DNA of 64,000 nucleotides from Strongylocentrotus purpuratus (taxonomy: Eukaryota > Echinodermata > Echinoidea > Camarodonta > Strongylocentrotidae): contig NW_022145609.1 in the NCBI RefSeq assembly GCF_000002235.5, forward strand, positions 23,424,408 through 23,488,407, in the 5' to 3' direction. A program made the position numbers and the translations under genes. The notes under the pieces are model-generated. The model made no database searches. It was given only the letters and a program-made list of their open reading frames with translations, and was not told the DNA's origin. Below, piece after piece: positions 46,176 through 58,286 of this stretch (positions within the stretch are counted from its first letter, which is position 1; each line of letters begins with the position of its first letter).

Positions 46176-46609
46176 TCCCCCACAATGTTTACAATCGTAG
46201 TTAATACTAGGAAAGAATAAGATCTTGATAAGAAACCAATTAGCGTGTTTTGATTGAGATACTCTTGAGGTGATAATCATCTCTTTACAATAGAAAGACA
46301 TTCAAGGTAGAGTTCTCTGATGTAAATAGGGAAATAATAGATTTAATCAATTACTGATGCATCAACAATATTGTACCTTGCTTATATCTATAGCTTAGCT
46401 TCACAAAAATATAGAGTCAGTACCAACAGGAAGTGAAATTGATATGTCAACGAAATATCTTGAATTGTCTCTTCAGACACATTTATTCAAAATTGCTTTT
46501 GATGATAAACTTACTCTGTTCACATTGATATATATTTCATATGTATTGTAATATGTAGGTTTATATGTAATTTTATGTTCAATTCTTTGTCATTCTATTT
46601 TGTTTGTTA

Positions 46610-46675
46610 TAGCGCTTTAGAGACTTTGATGGAAAGCGCCATACAAGCACCGCCTTATTATTATTATTATCTTTA
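46610..46675 (+). repeat. SINE tail with (ATT)n
   Basis: AGCGCTTTAGAGACTTTGATGG, then AAAGCGCCATACAAG, then (ATT)n. It matches the tails at 32.26 and 49.00 kb. Confidence 0.6.
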
Positions 46676-47368
46676 TTTTGAAAAATAACATTGGCATACT
46701 TATATTGCCATTCACATTTTTGTTCACTTCCCTTGATTTAAAAAAGAAAAAGCTATATGACAAAGAAAGGCAATGGGCTTAGAGTTGAAGATAAAAGAAA
46801 ATAATCAAATAATATTAGACTGTATAATTTTGTGTAATGGAATAGAGCAGTACAGGTGTAAATCACTTTTTATTGCACTTCAGTAGTTTCTTCACCTTTA
46901 CTTAAAAAAAAAAAATCAATCGAACATTTCAAGACTTGATATATTTTATTCTGTATAAATACATTGTTATGGAACACATTTCTATGATAGGCTGAACAGG
47001 TATGTGATGAAATGAACTTTTTTTTTTCTTTCCCATTCTTTTTAACTCCACAATTCACATCATTTTTATGACAGTGACCAAAGTGTAAATTTGCATCCAA
47101 GTTATATATTATAATAATATTGAAGTTTAAAAGCATATATTTATTGATACTGCAAATATCCCTCCCAAAATCAGACACTGTTGTTTGCCCAGACTATTAT
47201 CAGGTTTAGCTCTATACAAACAAAATAGGCATGATGGAATTCAAGCATAACTAATCTTTATTTCTGACTGGAATGTATTATTATCTTTATTGATAATATT
47301 CAAAGTAAACTTCAGATGATCATGTATAACTTCCTCATGACATGCTCACATCTGATTTATGTCATGAT

Positions 47369-47573
47369 TAGATAGGAATTTATGATTCATTTGTAAATAT
47401 CTATGGACTTTGGTTAATGATGTATAGGCAAGGAAATTGTTCTTGTATTATCTTAGGGTCACATTCAAAGTGTTGGATAAGAATCTATGATTCATTTTTA
47501 AATATCTATGGACTTTGGTTGATGGTGTATTAACAAGGACATTATTATTTTATTAGGGTCACATTCAAACGTC
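47369..47573. repeat. Tandem duplication of about 105 bp
   Basis: TATGATTCATTTGTAAATATC ... TATGGACTTTGGTTAATG ... TTAGGGTCACATTCAAA is repeated once with scattered changes. Confidence 0.85.
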
Positions 47574-48371
47574 AAATGACGCACAGGTTGTATTTTTGTT
47601 TCTTTTTTGATCACTGGAAATGAATGTCTGATATATTTTATACTGATTTCATAAGTTATATATCTTTTACCTTGTTGTTCTTGCACATCTTCTATAGCTT
47701 CAATCTCTGTTTATATTATCTTATTTTTTATCATTCTACATCTATTATTTCATTCCACAGTAAGAAATATTATTTTTGTATTTTCATGTTATTGTACAAT
47801 TTTTGTAGTATTTCACTTCATTTCATAATTTCCTATGTTGCTTTATATATTTTGTTATCAGAGAAAATTCTTCTGGATGCACCTCATTTAATTTCTTCTG
47901 TTTTATGAATATGAAAATGAATTATTGATCATTGATCAGGAAATGCATGACTTTTAATGACATATGATGTCATATTTTATTCTTCTAATCACAGAGACAG
48001 ACTTGTCACTTCCTCATCTCCAATCATTACTAGCTCATTTGAGCTTTTAGGGATAAACTGAATGGCGGAGGAAAATGATTCTTTGTACGAAAGGGGATCA
48101 TTGTTTACATCTATTTGTAACACAATCACTTTCGGTACAAGTTGTATGGATTTTCCGTTCATTCACAAAGTAAAGTTTTCGTTTAACTTCCTGTGTGAGC
48201 AAGTTTTAATCCTATTAGTCTCACTTTCTCTCACTTTGATTGATAATTTCCTTCCTATTTGCATGTGTTAAGAAGCAGGCGCTGGTAGCTAGAGAGGAAG
48301 TACTCACACTTTGCAAAGCCTGAGAAAGCAAAGAAAGAGCCGATAATAACGAAAGTGACGTATAGCATGTT

Positions 48372-48376
<5 letters not shown>

Positions 48377-48458
<82 letters not shown>
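48377..48458. repeat. (AT)n joined to (AG)n
   Basis: About 60 bp of AT dinucleotides pass directly into about 20 bp of AG dinucleotides. Confidence 0.97.
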
Positions 48459-48459
<1 letters not shown>

Positions 48460-48678
48460 CTTTGTGTAAAGAATCGTAAAGTGAAACGGCGTACATGTAT
48501 CAAAAACATTATCGCATATAGAAACATTATATATAGCATCCTTATAAAGTAAAAAGGGCGTACATATATAAACAAAAGTATTGTGTAAAGAAACTTTTTG
48601 TAGAGAAAGTAGATTTGAAGAGGTCTTGATAGCTGCCCAATCATTCACCAGCGGGCAGTGATCACTCATAGCGCTAAT

Positions 48679-49005
48679 GCTATGGTCACATTACCCAAAA
48701 GTAGCCTGCTCGGCGGCCGAGCGGCGAGTTTTTAACCAATTCTGCCCGGCGGCTGCCCGGCCACCGAGCGGCGGCCGGCCAGGCACCGCTCGTTTTTAGG
48801 GCATCGCTCGGTCGCCGCTGAAGTTTTAGCGCGGAGTTAAAATTTTGGTGGCGCCTGCTCACTTTTCACTCGCCGCCCAAAATACGCTGGGTGCCTGGGC
48901 GGTCGCCGCCCGGGCACCGACCTAATCGCTGGGCGATGCCTAATTCCAGCAGCGACCGAGGTGGCTACTGATCGGTCGGTCGCTGCTCTGATTTGTGACC
49001 ATAGC
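48679..49005. mobile_element. GC-rich terminal-inverted-repeat insertion
   Basis: The ends GCTATGGTCACA and TGTGACCATAGC are perfect inverted repeats. The 327-bp interior is strongly GC-rich with many CGGCGGCC, GCTCGGTCGCC and CGGGCACCG words, unlike its AT-rich surroundings. It interrupts a SINE tail: AGCGCTA on the left, then TTTAGAGACTTCGTGGTAAGCGC on the right. Confidence 0.8.
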
Positions 49006-49070
49006 TTTAGAGACTTCGTGGTAAGCGCTTTACAAACACTTATTTTATTTATTTATTTATTTATTTATGC
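49006..49070 (+). repeat. SINE tail with (TTAT)n
   Basis: TTTAGAGACTTCGTGG, then TAAGCGCTTTACAAACAC, then (TTAT)n. Its left part is displaced by the GC-rich insertion. Confidence 0.65.
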
Positions 49071-49300
49071 CCAGTTATACAAGTTTCATGCATAACAACG
49101 TTCATATTAGAAGTGGAGTGATTCTTTCTTGAGTTTTGATTTGAAACAATGCTTGATCGAACCTCCATTTTTGCTTCATGAAGTGTTGTTATACCATGTG
49201 TATGCTAAATTACTTTTTAAGTAGCTACTAGTTAATGTTTTTTGTGAAGCTTTACAATGATTTTGGGTAGCCTTAACATTGGGTTTGAGGTAGACAAGAA

Positions 49301-49332
49301 GTAGGAGAGAGAGAGGGAGAGAGAGAGGGAGG

Positions 49333-49386
<54 letters not shown>

Positions 49387-49415
49387 AGGAAGGGGGAGGG
49401 AGGGAGGGGGGGGGG
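49301..49415. repeat. (GA)n tract with poly-G end
   Basis: Purine tract of about 115 bp. Confidence 0.95.
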
Positions 49416-50352
49416 TGCTTTGTGCCATATTTTAATTTAAAAATTCAAATTTTATGATAAACTGTGATTGGCCATTTTTACTTCATCGGGGGAAAAGGAG
49501 TCGAGATAGGATACCAATATTTGTATACAAGATAAATTAACTTCTTACCCAATGCTAGGACTAGGAGAATATAATCACCAGCAAATGTATAGTGGTTATG
49601 TCCTTAATATATTCATAGGATTTACTTAAAAGATGGATTCAAGCATTGACAAAATTTGTTTTATCCAATATATAGACATTAGTGCGTGCTTTGTGCAGGG
49701 GGTACTGAAGGACTGTCACTACCATATCCTTAATTGTGTTAAAAACTTTTTTCGATGATGAAACCTATCTCTGTAAAGCTTTGCTAACCTAATTTCCTGC
49801 TTTCTTCGTCAAAGACAACCATTTCAAGGCAAGAGAGATTTAATATAGCTCCAGGTTCCTGCAGTAATTACTCAGGAAAACTCTGCTCTAGCTGGTGTGT
49901 GCCCCTTCTGCATCCCTCTTTTGAAGGGAAAACAAAATACAAAGACCAAAATAGAAAGGGAAACTAATTAATTATGAGATTATATTTTGATCTCTACATA
50001 CTTGTTACCCTAAAGTTTGGTTTGAAATGATCCATTACCAATTTAAAGTCTAATATATTTTCTATCTTTTGTGAGACATAAGGGATAATTGTAAATGAAA
50101 GCAAATCAAATTTAGCTTAGCTCCAAGACATTGATTATTTATTACAAATTGGTAGCATTTTGATTTGTTGTCAAGTGCATACAGTTCTATACATTATATG
50201 ATTTTCACCTTAAAATGTTAAGTAGCTTACTAGAACCTTTAAGGAATGTAAAAAATCTAACAAATTCTCAAGAAAATGAGTAAACCAATGTCATGAAACA
50301 GTCATGAATACAGGAAGCAACAAGGTTGTATGTTAACTCATGACAACGAAAT

Positions 50353-50608
50353 AGGCCTGCCTTCATCAGCTCGAGTTTGCCAAATAACCTGATATTTCAA
50401 CTATCCTAATTCGCATCTTCATCAGCCCTCATGCAGTTGCAATTAGCGGTATATTGGGTTGAGAAAATATCCTGAGAAATCTTGGTTTTGTTTTAAAAAA
50501 ATCCTGCAATTTGGGTAAAGAGCGGGCTAGTTTGTGATGAGCGCATCAGTCTGGTGAAGACGCAATTTTGAGCTTTCGGGATAAACTTGAGCTGATGAAA
50601 ACAGGCCT
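50353..50608. mobile_element. TCAGCTCGAG-family MITE, copy 3
   Basis: AGGCCTGCCTTCATCAGCTC and AACTTGAGCTGATGAAAACA, then GGCCT, form inverted ends. It is shorter than copy 2. Confidence 0.75.
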
Positions 50609-50868
50609 AACAAATAGGTTGTATGTTTACTCATAACGAAATGAGAAAGATTTAGATCTGGGTTTCTATGCCAAAGTTTTCTCACTTTCAAGGTAAATTG
50701 AAAATTGTTCATTCTACAAAGAGACTTTTGCAAGTGTTTTGATATCAGTAAAGTGGTAAACTCAATGTCTTTCATGAAGATTATTTCTTATGGGGCCATG
50801 AAAAGATCAATCTGTGCTGGGACTACAAGTTTTTATGATATATCCTAAGACGCAAAAACAACATATAC

Positions 50869-50899
<31 letters not shown>

Positions 50900-52195
50900 A
50901 TCATTATTGCAGGTCCCTAGGTATTAAAGTAAAGTTATAGACAGTTCAGATTGTATTTGATTTGAAGGGGTAACAACAAGTTGTAGGTTAGTCTACCAAT
51001 GAAAAAAAAGCTTGTACATATTTCAGGTGATTACAATCCTATTTCCCTAACAATTCCCGCTTCCTCAAGAAGTCGTAGAAGTAACATGACACCTTTTGAA
51101 AAGTTAAAACCTCTTTGACACTTTTAACAAAGGTCAAAATTTCCTACAAGTTAAAGTACAATCCCTTCATTGTAACTCACTACCTAATCCTAATTTGCCT
51201 CCTTGCAAAATTGCAATTTGCAACAAATATGGCTAGTGTAGTCATAAATCTCAGAACAACACTAAATGGTTGTTCAGACTACCCCCGTGATTTCCATAAC
51301 AAAGCAAGTTGGTATGTGCCTATTGTCTGTGCTGGTGCCACACTGTGTGCTGTGCCAAGGCCACTGCCCTGGGCCTAAAAGTTCTTTGGATTGGTTTATT
51401 ATTGTCCTAGGGGTGTTTCAAGAAATGGATGTCATTATTCTTTTGGGTTATTGTGGTCTATGTAGGTCCCTCGAAAGGGCAACCCTGTTTCGAGAAAGAT
51501 TTTTGTCATACTAGTTTTGTTTTTCTTATTAAGACATTTTTATGGTGATAAATTTCAAAAATATCAAACTTATAGTAATATAATAAGATAAAATGTCTGA
51601 AATAATAATTGCTGCTATTCAACCATTTGAAATCAATGGTGCAGTATACTTTGTATCAATTATTTTAGAAATTGAGAACATTTCTTTCCTGTTCAGTAGC
51701 AGGTTAGGAGGGGGGTTGGGGATTGGGCACTGGGGGCGTGTGCCTATTTGGCCAAAGAAAAATCTGCTACCCTGGCTTCATACACACTACTACACATGTA
51801 TCCCCCCCCCCCCCCTCGGTAAAGAATTCTGGATCCACATAATGACCATGAAATGAAATTTTACTTGAAAATAAGCACAGAGTCATGAAAAAGAACTGCT
51901 GCAGAATATTTGTTTTACCAGAAGCAATCAAATGTACATGTTTCATAATTATCAGTATAATGGTCATTTCAAACGATATGCATCCTCATGTAGCAATCCT
52001 ATCACATTTCATATTAATCTTGCCTTCATTTTCATTCAGCAGTTGTCTTATATTGACTGTGAAAGAATTAGTAATACAACTTTACAAAAACAGATGTTCT
52101 TTGCCCCTTTCAAGGTAATAAAATAAATTACTTCTGTATCCTCTTGAAAATTACTCATTAAATACTAATGCATTGTTTCTGGACAGCTACATAGG
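50609..52195. other. Unassigned DNA
   Basis: C-run with A-run at 50.87-50.90 kb and a CTCGGTAAAGAATTCTGGATC edge at 51.82 kb like the element edge at 8.97 kb. No exon recognised. Confidence 0.4.
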
Positions 52196-52207
52196 TCTAC
52201 AAGTTTA

Positions 52208-52650
52208 AAGGGGAATCCAACCTTGATAGCAAACCACTTTAGAGGAAAGCAGAACAATCTTAAGAAGACTGGTGAAAGTTTGAATGAATCAGAGAAAAAT
52301 AGAGAATGTTATGAATTTTTGAAAGTTGTAATCACTATAGGTATAGACTCTTCAAATGGCTGTATAGAGTAATGACTCTGTGATGTAATGGCTGACAACT
52401 TTCCCATTTTTACCAACACACAAAATGACTAAAATTTCATTTTTTTTCCTCAAAATTTATGACTCATGAGGATCTATTCTCTTTAGAGGACCAATACTGA
52501 TATGTTATCAATAATATATTTTGAGAAGTGCCAACAAGAAAGAAAAAAAAATCATAACCCACTGACCAAACTGCCAATTTGAGATTTGCATATACCAGGG
52601 AGATCTCCCTGCATATACTTTGTGATCTCAAACCATAATATATTTTGCTG
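52208..52650. repeat. Probable dispersed repeat
   Basis: The start AAAGGGGAATCCAACCTTG and the internal GACAACTTTCCCATTTTTACC and GAGATCTCCCTGCATATACTTTG read like a repeat consensus, but no second copy lies in the window, so the assignment rests on general resemblance. Confidence 0.35.
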
Positions 52651-52729
52651 CGTTTAAATCCTGCATGTTGTGTGAAAGGGGAGGGTGGGGGGGGGGGGCT
52701 TAGGGGTCTTTCATGTGATTGCTCAGAAC

Positions 52730-52857
52730 CGGTAGCACGGTTTGCAACGACGGAAGACGGAGGGGCGATGACGTAAGAGTCTTGTGAATCCCCAAATTGT
52801 CACTACCGATTAGGCAGAATTTCAGTGGGTATCTGGTTGCTAGGGGGTGCACGTACG
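52730..52857 (+). promoter_or_regulatory. Candidate CpG-rich promoter with CRE/ETS-like sites
   Basis: A locally CpG-rich patch contains ACGGAAGACGG (ETS-type CGGAAG) and GATGACGTAAGAG (CRE-type TGACGTAA), 80-110 bases upstream of a start codon. This is typical of a TATA-less housekeeping promoter; strength is inferred only. Confidence 0.4.
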
Positions 52858-52944
52858 ATGATGGCTCAGAGTGTGCTGTCGTTGAGCAGGTTCTCCATGA
52901 TGCAGCAGTATTATAGTCTGTTAGGTATTGGAGTGACATTTGAA
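52858..52944 (+). CDS. Candidate first coding exon, unknown protein
   Basis: ATGATGGC opens a 29-codon frame (MMAQSVLSLSRFSMMQQYYS, then LLGIGVTFE) ending in phase 0 before GTAAGC at 52945. A weaker alternative donor, TTAG before GTATTG at 52925, would end it after 22 codons in phase 1. That phase would match the open frame of the exon at 55151 and give a continuous peptide. The frame is also open upstream to 52777. The promoter-like patch directly upstream is the main support. The protein family is not recognised. Confidence 0.4.
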
Positions 52945-53039
52945 GTAAGCTGTTAAACAAGAATTGTACATATGTGTATTTCTGAGTTAAATACAATTTC
53001 CTTGTGAGATATCCATGACTCTCAAAAATGGCATAGCAT

Positions 53040-53185
53040 TGACTGAACGATTGAAGGGGTAGGTACTAGCATCATTGGGGAGGGGTGTGGGTGGGGGGGG
53101 GGGGGTATTCAGATATTACTAGTTGGATGAAATTTTAATATGAATGTGATGAGTGTAAAGGTGTAGGATGAGGTCTTATTAATCC
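53040..53185. other. Unassigned DNA with poly-G run
   Basis: G-run near 53.09-53.105 kb; nothing else recognised. Confidence 0.5.
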
Positions 53186-53189
53186 TCCT

Positions 53190-53380
53190 GTAGCTGAGCA
53201 GTCATGATATGGCGCTAAAGCATTCAAGGAATTTCTCTCTACTGGGTACCCATCTACTTCACCTGGGTGGAGAGTGGCAAATGTAGATTAATGTCTTGCA
53301 AAAGGACTTCAGAGCCACGGTGGGACTCAATCCCCCAACCATGTAATCCCTAGTCCGATGATGTATCCACTGGACAACAA
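53190..53380 (-). repeat. tRNA-derived SINE
   Basis: On the minus strand: GTTGTCCAGTGGATACATCA (A-box side), GGGGGATTGAGTCCC (B box), then the body CACTCTCCACCCAGGTGAAG and GATGGGTACCCAGTAG shared with the copy at 1.06-1.29 kb. Confidence 0.7.
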
Positions 53381-54169
53381 CAGCTTTAAAAAAATGTTAT
53401 GTCATTCGATTGGGACACATGGCAGGTACATGCACCTGCTAGTTGTATTTGTTAATTATACTACATTTTTTTCTCTGCAATTGGCTATCGGAATTTCCTT
53501 ATTGAATAAGAAAGTTGAAAGTACTTTTTGTTTCAGAGAATGATACAAAAATATGAAGTCTTATTCATATTATCTGTTATTGCTTTCTTTCTTGGTATTG
53601 ACAAAGTATTAAATCATCTGTACATGTACCTGCTGAGAACATATTAGCTTTAACTTTTATTTTCTCAGTGAATTAATGCCCTCATGCAGATGATGAAATT
53701 TGTTATGTGAAGTACAAGCAGAATATTTGCTCAGGTCACCCCAAATTTGACTAAAAATATAAGAGCTTGTTAGAACATGTCAGGCTTGAAACATGTATAT
53801 TGAACTGATTAAAAAAAAAAAAAAGTTTTCTTTTTGTAGCTTGATATTAGTGAAAAATTGAAGGGAAGACATTAATGGGTGTGAGTTAACATTGTAGCTT
53901 GAAATTTGTAAAAGAAAAGAAAAGGATAAAATACATGGGACCTGGGTTTGAGCTGAAAATTAATCTTTGGTCATAAAAGGACTTTGTTCTCAATGATACA
54001 ACATCTTTTTGTGTCAATGATGTAAATCTGATCCCCCCAGTGCCCCATTGCATTAACACATTGGGGTTACTTGACCAATACCATATTATTAGCCGTCATA
54101 TCAATCAATCAATCAGTCAATGTGGGAATGCTTGTTGATTGATCAATCAGCTCTAATTTGGGAGAACAA

Positions 54170-54520
54170 ACAATCTGTGATTTGTTCGCTTTGAGAACAA
54201 AGGCCCTCTGCACGACTCTGCCTCCGCCCGACCACTGGACGACTTGTGTATCAACTTCAGCCGTATCTAGTCTACATGCACAGACTCAAGTTTGACACTT
54301 TAACTCGATGTCCCAAAGTCTTGAGCAGAGCCTAACTCTGTCTATGGATAGCATCAAATAGGCAGCTATAGAAAGCAGCTTCATATTAACAGAGCATGTG
54401 TTGTGGAGTAGACTGTGTGCTCCCAATAGTCTCTGAATACAGACACTCTGTCTAGCACTACTATGATAAAGATTTGTGTCTGCAAACTAAACTACAGCAA
54501 AGCCAATGTCCGACCAGACT
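54170..54520. mobile_element. Diverged relative of the Mutator-like element
   Basis: GCACAGACTCAAGTTTGACA and CTTGAGCAGAGCCTAACTC resemble GCACAGACCCTAATTTGACA and CTTGAGAGAAGCCTAGCCC in the interior of the 27.6-kb element. Termini are not preserved. Confidence 0.4.
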
Positions 54521-55150
54521 CCATCTGCCCAGCATGAACAACCTGTTAACCGTCCCTCACACAGATCACAACAACCCCCATGCATGTAATAGATCAGTCC
54601 AAAGTATATGCATCCCCCTCCATAATTCACAGACCTAATGAACGATCTCTACCCATTCACATGTGCTTGTATATACCTCAAATTTTGTGTGTACTGTACT
54701 CCGGATTGCCCAAACAATGTGCTTAGCAAACTGAAAAAAGAGGGTGAAAAACTGAAATCACATGTTGGTTTGTTGACTGAGAATTCACACCGGCGGGGAC
54801 TGTCTGCCACTACACTCGCACTCTGTGTTGCATGGGCCAGCGTTATTTATTGGGCTACCGCTGTGAAACCGTGGGACACCCCCTACAGTCGCTAATTAAC
54901 GGTCGATTCATTAGTGGTCTACATGCAGGACTCTAAAGTGGAACCGGTAGGGTAGGTTGACCAGTGGATGAATTAATTGATTTTTTGGAGCTAAAAGAAA
55001 GAGAGAGAATGAGGAGCTTTGTGTGAGCAGGTTTATTATACACAGTGACTTGTCAGAGGATACAGCTAAGCCTAAAGAGAGATACATACAGAACTATATA
55101 TATATATATATATATACTCCCCCTGCTACTGCTGCATGCTTCTGTTCCAG
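54521..55150. other. Unassigned DNA
   Basis: Contains a short (TA)n at 55.10 kb. An 85-residue frame near 54.64 kb has a CxxD/CxxC look but no splice or start support, so it is not called. Confidence 0.35.
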
Positions 55151-55241
55151 CTGATTTCATTGTTGTTCGAAGCATCACTTCACAAGAAGCGACCAGATTC
55201 CGGATAGAGTTACTTGGATTATACCATAGCCTAATAGCCTG
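55151..55241 (+). CDS. Candidate internal exon, unknown protein
   Basis: A strong acceptor (CTGCATGCTTCTGTTCCAG) and a strong donor (CCTG before GTGAGT) bound 91 bases. Only one phase stays open: enter with one base carried over, 29 full codons (DFIVVRSITSQEATRFRIEL, then LGLYHSLIA), leave with two bases. The peptide has a natural mix of hydrophobic and charged residues. It would join in frame to the 22-codon form of the exon at 52858. A plausible conserved-domain helix, but I do not recognise it. Confidence 0.45.
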
Positions 55242-55440
55242 GTGAGTATGAACGGTTGCTAAAATTAGCCTCTGAAGTAACATCATGCATGATTCAGCTC
55301 CAAACGTGGGATCTTCAAGTGTGTAGTTTGATAAGGGTCCTTGGTTTGATGAATAGAAGATTGATGGATGCATATTTTTTTGATAGAACAGAATACTAGT
55401 GATGATGTGTTTAAGGGACTGTCTCGTGCTGCAATCTTAA

Positions 55441-55840
55441 AGATAAAGACCAGTTTTGGTCATGCGATTGCATTGTGAAAGAAACGTTGTGGAATCGATC
55501 AGAAAAGGTTGATCATGCATCCAGCATGTAAGTATTGGTGTGTACTGCAAGGTTCTGGAATCATCAAAATGATAAAATTTTTTGCCCAGTCTTGGTAAAG
55601 TTACAAGCACTGTACACATGATGTATATGGGACTACGCGACACGTGCGCGATATCTATCAGGTCCAAATAGATATAATATTTTACAAAATATATCAATTA
55701 GTAGGCGGTTTCTCCGCAAAATTTGTATCATGACGTATTAATTAGTCAAAACATATTCTTTCACATGATTGGTAATATGAGCTTCCATTTCATTTTTTGA
55801 GAGGGGGGGGGGGGGGTGTTTCCAAAATGTTCTTGTTTTT
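55441..55840 (-). mobile_element. TTAA-flanked MITE, copy 3 (diverged, reversed)
   Basis: Starts after TTAA (55437-55440) with AGATAAAGACCAGTTTTGG, and its content is the reverse of the copies at 11.06 and 12.92 kb. The far end has a 15-base G-run and is eroded, so no right TTAA is seen. This is the oldest-looking copy. Confidence 0.7.
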
Positions 55841-56276
55841 TATAGTCTGACTTATTAAATCATGCAAGAAGATGCTGGATTCATATTTTGGAAGATATAT
55901 GCATCTACATTGCAAATAAATGATTGTTGAGAAATGTGTAATTTGGCCATTGTCTACTCATAGATGTAAAAATATCCTCTGGCACCAAACATACACTATT
56001 GGAAATACCCACCTGGCTCAAAGTCAAATAAAATAAAATGTACAGTGTACCATGCCCTGGAGTACTGTACGACATGTATTCCATAATTTTAAAGGAGGTA
56101 AAATCACAGAGAATCCATAATTTCCAAATTAATGAGAAAGAAGTGAGAAATCTCTCACACTATTGGTCATTCGACCTTATTAACTCGACGGTGTGTAACC
56201 ACATCATTACTGGGTAGTACAAGGGAATTAATACAGCTTACAGGTGGGTTTGCATGGGGATGATAGAGTATGAGAG
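55841..56276. other. Unassigned DNA
   Basis: AT-rich, no gene or repeat recognised. Confidence 0.4.
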
Positions 56277-56338
56277 GAAAGACGAGAGAGAGGGGGATAG
56301 AAGGTGTGTATGTGTGTGTGTTTGGGAAAGAGAGAAAG

Positions 56339-56387
<49 letters not shown>

Positions 56388-56504
56388 GAGAGAGGTGGAG
56401 AGAGAGAGAGAGAGGTGGAGAGAGAGAGAGAGAGAGAGAGAGGGAAGAGAGAGAGAGAGAGAGGGGAAGAGAGAGAGAGAGGGAGAGAGAGGGGGGGGGG
56501 GGGG

Positions 56505-56540
<36 letters not shown>

Positions 56541-56748
56541 GGGGGGGGGGGGGGAGACCTTAACAGACAGACAGACAGACAAAGACAGGTGAGGGAGAAA
56601 AAGATATAGGAAAAAGATGAAAAGAAAGAGGGCTGGACGAGCGGAAAAAGATGCAGAGAGTGGGACACTGCATGGGAGAGAGAAAGGTTAAGGAGAAAAA
56701 GCACAGGGGGGGGGGAGAAAGAAAGAGAGGCAAGGGGGAGAAAGCATG

Positions 56749-56793
<45 letters not shown>

Positions 56794-56892
56794 AAGAGAA
56801 AGTGAGATAAATAGAGCAGATGGGAGTAATGAGGAAAGAGGATGGGGGGGAGGGGGGGGGGGGGGAGGGGGGGGGGGGGAGGGGGGGGGGGG
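56277..56892. repeat. Large (GA)n and poly-G purine block
   Basis: About 615 bp with very few pyrimidines: (GA)n, (GT)n at 56304 and 56511, (CAGA)n at 56564-56580 and long G-runs at 56845-56892. Proline/serine/leucine frames on the reverse strand come from this composition. Confidence 0.95.
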
Positions 56893-58286
56893 AATTGGGT
56901 GAGAACATGGACCTATATATAGTAGGTCCATGGTTAGAAACAGAGTTTTAAAGGTGAATAACCTCCCATGTTGAACATTCTATACATCTTCATGTGGTTA
57001 CAACTGGTTTCAACATAGGGGTCCTGCACTATCCAACATCTAAACCAATTCAATTGGTACAATTGAAACAAACTATCAGGCTATTAGCATCACATAACAA
57101 AACCTCAAACCAACACATTTTCTCTTACTTCGAGCACCTAATAAAAAGTAATAAATGGACGAAAGTGCAGTTTCACTTTCCAATTGTCATATTTTCCCTT
57201 TCTATAAGATCCCCATTAACATTAAATGCTCATGTTTTATTCCAACAGCTTCATAATACAAGCCTGGTCAACTTCATGTATAATGTAATTTACCACATCC
57301 ATATAGTGCTCTTTTAGTGCATCAACTAGGCCATTTGACCCTGAGAAAGAAATTAATTTAGATATTGAGGGTGTGAAGTGATGATGGATGTACTATTGTA
57401 AGAGAAAAATGTCAAAAAATGAACGACAGCTTTGACTTATTACCTACTTATTACATCCAAATGTTGTGAGTGAGCTTACAAAGTACACACGTGTGATAAA
57501 TTGACATGAGCATTCGAACACCATTACATATATTGGATTAGTGCGATTATCGGTTATTAAAAGCAATGAGTTGCGTTCTGTTGAACATTGGCCTTTGGAA
57601 TATTGCACCATTAAATGTGAGCTGCTTTATGGTTATCACTCATTGGAATTCCGAAGGGATTGCTTAAAAAGATAATGAGGCATTGTTTAATGTGCAATGG
57701 TACAAGTATCGACTTGATATATACACTGAGGAAGTCAGGTCCTGTAAATTATTCTGGATATTTCCACTTTTTCCCCATTTTTTTTAAAGGCCATTTTCGA
57801 ATAATTTTGATAATCTTTAGTAACACAAAAATAACTGTTTTGTTGATGTAAATTATCTGATTTGTAGCTTTTATGAAGCTGTTAGTTTGTTGGGCATTTA
57901 CAAGAAACACACACTCCAGAGCTGGGTTTATCGATTTGGGTGATTTGTTGTGGAATCTGAGAAAAAAAACAATGGTTTTGATAATTTTGAGTGTAAATTA
58001 CTAAACACCCCTTAAATTTAACCATCTTTATTTTGCCTTGAAACATAGGTTTTAAGATAATCCCTTGAACAATGCTATCTCCCTATCTAAGCATTGTTCT
58101 TGTTTGTAATGATTAGTGATCAGACTTTTGTGAATCATTAATTAGGGGTAAACACCATAAAATCTGCAGAGTAAATGTTGTATTCCGTTTCCATGAAATG
58201 TTAGCTAGTAGTTCTAGTAGTTGGAAGTCTGGAAGGCTCAAATCTTGTCTAATTTGTTTCGGCATGATACCAAAGTCCTATTCAGA
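56893..58286. other. Unassigned DNA
   Basis: A 107-residue frame starting at 56994 has no acceptor or donor and an unremarkable sequence; not called. Confidence 0.35.

Noticed and set aside
54638..54895. 85-residue frame with several Cys residues
   Set aside because: No acceptor, promoter or recognisable domain; length is near what chance allows given the number of frames examined.
56228..56931. 226- and 123-residue Pro/Ser/Leu frames on the minus strand
   Set aside because: They come from the (GA)n/poly-G block.
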